Below, piece after piece: positions 57,177 through 64,000 of a stretch of 64,000 nucleotides of DNA. The notes beneath the pieces were generated by a model, which saw only the letters and a list, made by a program, of their open reading frames with translations, ran no database searches and was not told the DNA's origin. The DNA comes from Porites lobata (lineage: Eukaryota > Cnidaria > Anthozoa > Scleractinia > Poritidae). The stretch spans positions 1,618,001 through 1,682,000 of the forward strand of contig CALNXK010000022.1 of assembly GCA_942486035.1 (NCBI GenBank), given 5' to 3'. The first letter of the stretch is position 1. Each line of letters opens with the position of its first letter. Position numbers and translations under genes: made by a program.

Positions 57177-57682
57177 TTTTGCAGCTTTTTGTGAAAAGGA
57201 TGAAGGTGGCAACAAATGCATGAAAAGAGGTCCTCCACAAGCTGGACGCCAACTTCATGAGCGATGAGGAAGATGGAGAGGATGACCAGTCAGGGCTGTG
57301 GACAGTGAGGTCTCCAGCTTGGAGTAGTAGAAGGTTTACGTACTTAATCAACTCTCCCCAACAGAGAGTCGAAGCAAAGTCGTCATCTTCTCATTCAAGC
57401 AACCCAAGGGTCCAGGTAGAGCCTTCCGCCCGCCAACCACCCCCAAGTTCGCCTACATGGGCTGTTTCAATTATTACGGAGCCAGAAGCATCACCAGAAG
57501 CACCCGAAGATCCTCCCTCACCACAGTCCCTCTCCCAATATTTTTCCCCAACGAGATGGAATGATGATGATGGCGATGATGATGGTGAAGAGGACTGGGC
57601 GGACGCCAGTCTCGAGAAAACGGCACCGGCAATTGCTCGACTGAGTTGTAATTTCAATTTTTTGTTTCCTGAATTTGTTTGA
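57177..57682 (+). pseudogene. Acidic, proline/serine-rich protein fragment (MSDEEDGEDD)
   Basis: After a GTTTTGCAG acceptor-like site, the frame reads LFVKRMKVATNA, a stop (TGA), then KEVLHKLDANFMSDEEDGED, QSGLWTVRSPAWSSRR, a Pro/Ser-rich middle and an acidic end (DDDGDDDGEEDWADASLEKT) to a stop at 57682. The stop sits in what looks like continuous coding sequence, which suggests a dead copy or a mis-set exon edge. I do not recognise the family; acidic partners like this often accompany DNA transposons, which is only a guess. The next plus-strand relic is at 59.2 kb. Confidence 0.4.
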
Positions 57683-57689
57683 GAAAAAA

Positions 57690-59200
57690 ATGAATGTTTT
57701 GGATAAAAGATTCAGGTTTTTGCAGTGTTATATTTTCTTTCACAATTATCTTTGAACTGTATTATCGTTTTCGTTTAACTTTTATTGAGAGAGGTATAAG
57801 AATTATCATACCGTTTAGAAAACATGTAAAAAAGCGAGCAAACGAGATTTCTTTCAGTCATAAATTCAGAACATTATTTTTATACTGTTAGTCTAATTTA
57901 CACAAATGTTAATGTTTGCCTAAGAGTTGTTCTATAAAGACATGTAAATAAATATCTCTTGCGATTCAAAACCTTTTTTTTTGGCTGATGTGTAGGGCAA
58001 ATAACGTTGAATACCCATTGGGTAAGACAGGGTGGTTTAAAGAACGAGTGAATGGTTCGAACAGTTTAGCAATCATCTCCAGTAAAATACTAATGCCGTT
58101 AATAATGTCCCTTAAACGTGCAACGTAATTAAAGCCTGAAAAACATATAGTGAGATATCAGTGGAGGAACAACACGGGATCCCTTTTTCAATATCGTGCA
58201 TCGAAATTTAAAGTAACGCTGAATTTAATACAATTTAAACGCCTTGGAATATTTGAGTTCCATAGAGCTTCATTGAAAAACTAAGCATTGGAAATTTCGT
58301 GAACCGTGGAATTTCAGTGCTGTCAAAACGCCGGTATTTCATGTATCGTGGAATTTCAGTCAAGTGAAAACAGTGGAATCTCCATGTACCATGGAATTTC
58401 ATGGCATTTTACGGCATGGAATCTTCATATTTCATTAACATTTTGAAGATAAATCAGAATAACGCCATCCGTATCGTGGAAATTAATTGAAAGTGAAAAG
58501 CAAACCTTTGTTGTCGAGGGGTTGCTATAAAACTTTTTCATCGACGATACTCCATAATACTCGGCATGTCTAGAAAAATAAGGACGTTTTCAGGACTTGA
58601 CACGTGGCGTTTCAATGACGTGTCCAGACACCGGATATTCCATGCCGCGGAAGAAGTTCGATTCAGGAAGAATACGGGTCCTGATACTCAATGTACACGC
58701 TGCGTGTCCGGAACCCGATATCCCTCCACATTTCCGTTGTTCAAAAGAATACGGGTTCGTTTCAATTGACATCGGGACCATGGCACAAGCTATTTCACAC
58801 AGTTTTGGTTACCATGGTTACTTCCAAGGCAATACTCCCCTTTTGCTCTTTTGGCCCTTCCACCTTTAAGGCACCAAGCTCCTCTTGTCAATGAGTTTAA
58901 TTGTATTTTTACCTCCCAGGCGCACTTTGCAGAAAGAAATTTCATCTCAATTGCGTATTTGCTCCTGTATTTTTGTACTAAAACCACCAGAAAATCGATT
59001 GATGTAGGTCTTTGTCATGTTTGTGAACAATCACCAGCGAGTCGCATTGAAACTTTGTTTGTGTTTTTTAGCCTTTCCGGAAGCAAAAGGGTTTACAGGT
59101 CAAAAAGATGCTAAATCATGACCTGTTCCGCCCTTTATTGTCTTTTTGCTCTGTAGTGATTTGTCTCGAAACATTAGTAACTGTTGGCTCAATTTTACTT
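57690..59200. other. Gene-free stretch with a GTGGAATTTCA repeat
   Basis: About 58250-58480 consists of degenerate, spaced copies of (A/C)(C/T)(C/G)GTGGAATTTC(A/C). No gene recognised; open frames at 58566-58900 overlap on both strands without motifs. Confidence 0.5.
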
Positions 59201-59216
59201 TGTATGCATGTAAAGG

Positions 59217-59632
59217 AGATGGAGTGGTCACACAAACATGATTTGGCGCTGTGCCTAGAAGCGTCAGTTATGGAAACCTACCAACACACCTTTAGAAGCA
59301 AGGAAAGGGGAGATGTATGGTACCAGATATCTGTACACCTAAGTGGCCTTGATCATACAAAATTCAAAGTCAATAAAAGGTCCGCGAGAAACAGACTGAC
59401 CATGCTAATTACCAAGCATAAAGCGAAAATGCGAAAAGAGGAAAAAGCCTCTGGAATCACTTGCGAAGAGACCAAACTGGACCAAGCTCTAGAAGAGATA
59501 ATTGACAAGAAGTTGGTCGACGAAAAAAGTTCCGAGGTAAAGATGATTGAACACGTCATTCGTATTTCCTTTGTTTACATGGGAAAATCGTCGTCAACAG
59601 CAGCGTGCGCTTCACTCTCGAATTTGCCGTGA
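59217..59632 (+). pseudogene. Myb/SANT-like DNA-binding domain fragment
   Basis: The frame reads EMEWSHKHDLALCLEASVME, then ERGDVWYQISVHLSG, FKVNKRSARNRLTMLITKHK and KMRKEEKASGITCEE before degrading into LDQALEEIIDKKLVDEK. Spaced Trp residues, a W..I...L unit and the basic RxxRxR-like helix are the pattern of Myb/SANT domains found in many cnidarian hypothetical and transposon-associated proteins. No start context or second exon was found. The open frame ends at 59632 in unrelated sequence. Probable relic; a single surviving exon of a gene is possible. Confidence 0.5.
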
Positions 59633-60660
59633 ATGACGTTCCTGATCCAGTCATTTCAAGGCGCAGTTCGTCGTTGTTGTCTCTTTCATCGTCAAAGCTT
59701 AAGGTCCCTATTAATGCGCACATTAAGACTTGCTGAAAGTGATGCAACAGCTTGTAGACTACTGAAGAAAATACACTGTCCCAAATCCACTGGATGTGTG
59801 TATATTCTTTTTTCTGTCCTCTCTCAGCACAGGAGATGTGTATCCCATGCAATTATTCACGCTAAACACAAGCTGCAAGACATTGTAGATGAAAGGTTGC
59901 CACTGAAGGAGTTCAAGCAGAATTTTGAAGCAGAGAATAGACTTGCGACCCTAAAGCTTACACCAACGGCATTTCAATTCTAGCAACAAGAAAAGCTTCT
60001 ACTTCGATTGATCAGCGTTTAAGCAGTGCCCTCCCAGTCCTTAGTGCGTTTGCAGTTTGATGTTATGATGGTTCCACCTCCAGAAAGTGTGAACTTTAAG
60101 GATTTTGGGCACACATCGAGAAACTTGCTGAACGTTTCTACAATGAGTCCAGTCTTCGTTGTTAAGTGAAGAAGCAAGGTTACCAATGTATTGGATTCAA
60201 AAAGCATAAAAAATATTGCCCAGACCACCTTTGCAAAAGCAAAAGCCCCCATACTAATTAATAAGTGCTTCTGGATTTTCTTTCTCTCCGTTTTACGGCT
60301 TGTATTTTCCGAGCACTTTTCCTGCGCTCCTTGTAACAAAAAAGACTCTGAAAAACAAATGGCTTCGAGAGGCAGTCCGTAGATCAGATGCTGACTGCTG
60401 CTTTACATTTCCGTATTTACTAGGCATTTATCCAAAATTGTAAAAGAGAATTATGAAATTTTCAAGCATCCAAATTTACTACATTCTAGGATTCTCCTAG
60501 TGAATTATGTGTCAATTTTGCATGCTTATCACCACAACAAACACTGGTGCTTGTATTAGGTACAATTTCAGCACGTGTTAACGTGCGATTACATGAGCTC
60601 ATTTTAATCCGAAGTTTTGTCAACCCCATGCATAATGGCTTAAAGCCAGCTTAGCCCCTT
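59633..60660. other. Gene-free stretch
   Basis: No gene recognised. Open frames on both strands (59633-59983 plus, 60019-60339 minus) carry no motif I can name. Confidence 0.45.
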
Positions 60661-60663
60661 CAA

Positions 60664-60832
60664 GTGTATGATAACGATCCTTTCGAGGAGAAAGCAAATC
60701 TATATCTTGCAATACAATTTATTATTATTGGGCCACCTGGAGTCGGAAAGTCCCACGCAGCCAGGCATCCCTGCCAAATGCCTTTGAAAGAGAAACTTGA
60801 AGGGGAAGATGAACAAAGTCTTCTGGACATAT
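60664..60832 (+). pseudogene. Short relic with a P-loop-like motif
   Basis: The plus strand reads VYDNDPFEEKANLYLAIQFI followed by IIGPPGVGKSHAARHPCQ and ends EGEDEQSLLDI-stop. GPPGVGKS matches a Walker A box after a hydrophobic strand, as in AAA+ or other P-loop ATPases. Only about 55 residues are open and no Walker B is present, so this is a fragment at best and may be chance. Confidence 0.3.
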
Positions 60833-60879
60833 GAGCTATATTCAACTTCATTACCGCCTCATTGCCAAAAAGGCCACTA

Positions 60880-61725
60880 AAACAAATTCATGTTCGAAAC
60901 TAAAAAGCAAATATTCACAGCAATTGATGTTCGACCATTCCTTCCAAGAATTCGGAGAACAGCAGCAAGCTTAAGACCCGACTCTTTTGCTGATGTTCCA
61001 GTTGTGGAAGAACGCGACGGAAAAGAAGGCAATGGATTGCGAAGACGACGAAATGGAATCAAAAGAGATCGAAGATGAGTAATAGAATTCAGTGGCATTG
61101 CTCTAAGCAGCTCTTCCATTTGAATGCAAGATATCACTAAGACCACCTAAAAGAACCCTAAAATGAAGCCTTGGATGTCGATGAAGCGAATATAAAAGGA
61201 GTTTGGGTTACAGTTAGGGTTACCACCTGCTTGTCACAAAAAGCCACCATAACAAATTAATGTTCGAAATTAAAAAGCAACTATTCACAGCAACTGAAGC
61301 TCAACCATTCCTTCCAAGCATTCAGAGAACTGCAGCAAGACTTGCTTGCACAGTCTTTAATCCTGTGTGATGCACCTACAAATCTGATGGCCCGTAGAGT
61401 AGTTGGAGATGGAAACTACCTGTATTATGCTATTTCTGTGTCACTTGTGGGAAATACGGAATACTGAACCATTACGTATTTTAAACCGTTGAGTCTTCGC
61501 ACACCATATTCGTTTTTTTTTAACAAGCCCTTTTGACTGTTTTTCGCCCCAAAAGAAATGCCACCATGTCAACTATCCAGAGTGAAGCGATAGGAGGATG
61601 CCAGTTAGGCAAATGGTCATCCTTGTTGTACATTATGGCCTTTGCAACGATGACAAGGAGGCCAATTTTTACCATTTATTCTAAATGCCTGAGGCTATCC
61701 GTTATCTGTTACAAGGTAAGGTAAA
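60880..61725 (+). pseudogene. OTU-like cysteine-protease relic with internal duplication
   Basis: Two similar blocks about 370 bp apart read MFETKKQIFTAIDVRPFLPR (60890) and MFEIKKQLFTATEAQPFLPS (61259). After the second, 61366-61467 reads CDAPTNLMARRVV followed by GDGNYLYYAISVSLVGNTEY then a stop. This resembles the start of the OTU domain (DGNCLFRAIS), but the catalytic Cys position is Tyr. Further on, 61560-61720 reads GGCQLGKWSSLLYIMAFATM and TRRPIFTIYS, similar to the later W...MA....RPI.....Y block of OTU/vertnin-type domains. Stops and frameshifts show it is not a working gene. OTU domains also occur in proteins encoded by transposons. Confidence 0.5.
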
Positions 61726-62785
61726 ACCACCTACTGGCATGTCAAACAAGGTTGCTGATTAAGATTGTTTCTACATTTTTGTTGTCAAAGGATGGTGGAT
61801 TAGACACCCGCCCACATTCACTTTATGTCCAGAATCACTTTGTTCCTCTTTTTGCAAAGAGGCAAGAATAGGATTTTGCTCACACAAAGAAAATCTACTC
61901 GGTCTCCAAAATTGATGCAATGCCTACCAAAACAACCGCCCGTCATGAGAGATCGCTCAACCGGGAAGACCTCTGGTTCAAAACAGTCGTTAACAATCAA
62001 TTAATTCAGTTTTCCTTGGTGACAGAATGTACCTACCAGTACTCGAAATTCAATGATGGATTATTTAAATACATTGATATTTGTAAGCTTTTAACATTTT
62101 TTAGATGTAGTTTAACATGAGAGTGGCTCATAACAATTGTATACTGGGCTAGACCTCTCATGCTCTGGGCAAGTAAAGTAGCAATACCAGCCAGCTCTTG
62201 ACTAAAACGACTTCAGGAAATTTGGAGAGCCCTGATCAGGGAGTATTTACGTTTTTTCCATAATTTTTTTCTGACATGTATCTTCCAATGTTTCTTCTAA
62301 GGTTTCATCTTTTTTTTCATATTGCACATACTAAGAATTCCTCACTTGTAACATCAAGTTGTGCAGGAATGTTTTTATGTATGTTAGAGTGGCTTTCTTC
62401 TCAGGTCTGTTTTATGATGACATGTAGCCTAATCACAGCCATACAGCTAGAGCTGCTGAATGACCAAACCACTCAAGAATTTGTCAAGAGCTTAGTCACA
62501 GCCAGAAGGAAAAGGCCTCAAAAGGCATGTTCTGAGAATGGAAGGAAATTTGTTGCTGTTGCAAGATGGTTTTGAGGCAGTAGTATCAAGGATGAGAGCA
62601 TGCAGATTACCTATTCCATCACTGCATCTGATGGCAGTTAAGACTTGGCAGGGTCCCTTGGTGGGGTGGTCAATTCAAAAGTCTGGAAGAACTTGTGAGA
62701 CACACCCTGTACAAGCCAATTGGGGGAGCAAACCTGACCTGGACCAAACTAAAAAAGTACTTATGGAGGTCAACATTGGACAAAA
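61726..62785. other. Gene-free stretch
   Basis: No gene recognised. A plus frame near 62440-62575 (LELLNDQTTQEFVKSLVTAR) may be a scrap of the preceding relic, but no motif supports it. Confidence 0.4.
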
Positions 62786-62789
62786 TAAT

Positions 62790-62793
62790 TAAT

Positions 62794-62856
<63 letters not shown>

Positions 62857-62857
62857 T

Positions 62858-62895
<38 letters not shown>

Positions 62896-63200
62896 AACTG
62901 AAATTATAACAAAAAACATTTCTATAAAAATGCGAAAAACTCTCTCTATATAACTATGTACAAACTAGTCTAAAAAATTATGTACACATACTTGGAATAT
63001 AAGTGTTCTTAAAACGATTTGTATGTGTACGGGGCATGGCATAAGCCCTGGACTGTCTTAGATTATGTCTGTGTTCTCTCTTAGGAGGTAAGACAGGCAC
63101 AAGTTTGTGATCCGGGCATGACGTGATAGACTCGAAAAGCTTGCTACACAGAGCCACGCGTCTAGCGTGCAAGGTTACTAAATCGAACCTGACCAAACAT
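62790..63200 (-). mobile_element. LINE fragment: extreme C-terminus and 3' UTR
   Basis: On the minus strand from 63196: RFDLVTLHARRVALCSKLFE, then DHKLVPVLPPKREHRHNLRQ and AYAMPRTHTNRFKNTYIP. This resembles the last block of LINE polyproteins (TLxxRR...C.LF..I...HKL..LLPP....LR..R....P..T.R..NSFIP). The rest down to about 62790 is AT-rich and ends with AATAAACTATCTATCATT on that strand, a plausible tail. Confidence 0.6.
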
Positions 63201-64000
63201 TCTTAATAATTAAATCTTTAACTTACTTATGTAGCATATCTGTTTCATAATCAGTAAAAGGAAAAAAATTGAAACACCAATTGAACTACTTCAAAACCTT
63301 CAATGCCACTTTCCTTTGTCAGCCTTAACGAATTCCCAAAACAAGTTAAAAAGTATCATACTTTGTATTGTACATATTATTGCATCAGTGTATCAAGATA
63401 TGTACCGTATTGTGAATACTTATTAAAGCACTAAGCAATATGCTGGGCCAGGATATCTTTACTTCATACTGTTAATGCATCAACACGTAGAAAGCAGGTT
63501 TGTAATCACATTTCATTTTATAGCACATAATTTATATGTGTATACCTCCTCTTTCTTTATTCATTAGTATGCAGGGTTCTTTTGGCTACATGGCGGCTGA
63601 ACACAGCGCTCAGATGTTACCTATCAAATTGACATAAATATTTCTGTAGAAGGGAAAGAATGAGACAGAGCAGACCACATCACTGCTTTACCAGAGAGTC
63701 TATGCCTTTGAACTAACATCCAAACAGCCCATGAATATTTTACCAAAGGCAGAAACACGCAGGCCCAACAGAAGCCTTAAGAATATGCCACACCAATGGA
63801 TAAAGTTTGGGCAAGATAGGACTTGCCAAATTCCCCTTATGCTCCATTTTAAGGAGACCAGTTTAAAGCAAAGATTGCCAAGGAGGCCACTTCAATCCTA
63901 AAGTCTACATTTAAAGTAGCTGGTCAAGCACAGGCTGATATAAAACCAAAGCCTGGGGGGGGACAATGGGCAAGGACAAAATTAGAAAATTTGTGGCTGC
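63201..64000. other. Right-edge stretch, nothing recognised
   Basis: AT-rich sequence with no exon, RNA gene or terminal repeats that I can support. Confidence 0.5.

Noticed and set aside
57391..57657. 88-codon minus-strand frame
   Set aside because: Antisense to the acidic plus-strand frame; Ser/Gly-rich because the sense strand is Asp/Pro-rich.
60664..60832. NTPase gene
   Set aside because: A lone GPPGVGKS in about 55 open codons is not enough; listed only as a possible relic.

Overview
The window looks like intron-rich, AT-rich animal DNA. It is most likely from an anthozoan cnidarian such as a stony coral. The basis is the set of metazoan genes with GT-AG introns (CFAP161, hydroxylysine kinase, THEM4-type thioesterase, MYPT-like ankyrin proteins), a TTAGGG-type telomeric tract, and a mix of Penelope-like, DIRS-like, Crypton-like and several LINE relics with many short non-autonomous DNA elements. 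The taxon is an inference from this content; no search was run.

Left part (1-14 kb): two THEM4-like hotdog thioesterase genes lie in tandem on the minus strand. The left one has a probable exon 1 at 689-994 and runs off the left edge at base 1. The other has recognisable exons between 6990 and 10417 but no visible first exon. Its introns hold a 24-bp minisatellite and TTAA- and TA-flanked elements, and a foldback repeat supplies its last codons. Next, still on the minus strand, is a two-exon gene (11645-13802) for a Crypton-type tyrosine recombinase (DUF3504/KIAA1958-like) that looks catalytically dead.

14.7-22.6 kb: a complete eight-exon CFAP161 (axonemal microtubule inner protein) on the plus strand, divergent from the Crypton gene and about 0.94 kb from it. 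Its introns carry at least four short elements with readable termini.

22.8-32 kb: a gene-free repeat region. A LINE on the minus strand is broken by two head-to-head Penelope-like 3' ends, with a 44-bp perfect palindrome at their junction. Further on are an interstitial telomeric tract, a PIF/Harbinger-like element and a 51-bp foldback flanked by 9-bp repeats.

32.4-35.2 kb: hydroxylysine kinase (HYKK), two clear exons and one possible upstream exon. 35.2-50 kb: mostly unannotatable DNA around two divergent intronless ankyrin genes (41553-42059 minus, 47681-48415 plus), which are close paralogues.

50-64 kb: a graveyard of elements. It holds LINE 3' ends, a decayed DIRS-like tyrosine-recombinase retrotransposon (53.6-56.5 kb), an acidic protein fragment, a Myb/SANT-like fragment, an OTU-like relic whose expected catalytic cysteine is tyrosine, and another LINE tail at the right edge. 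I see no bacterial-type operon, CRISPR array or defence system.
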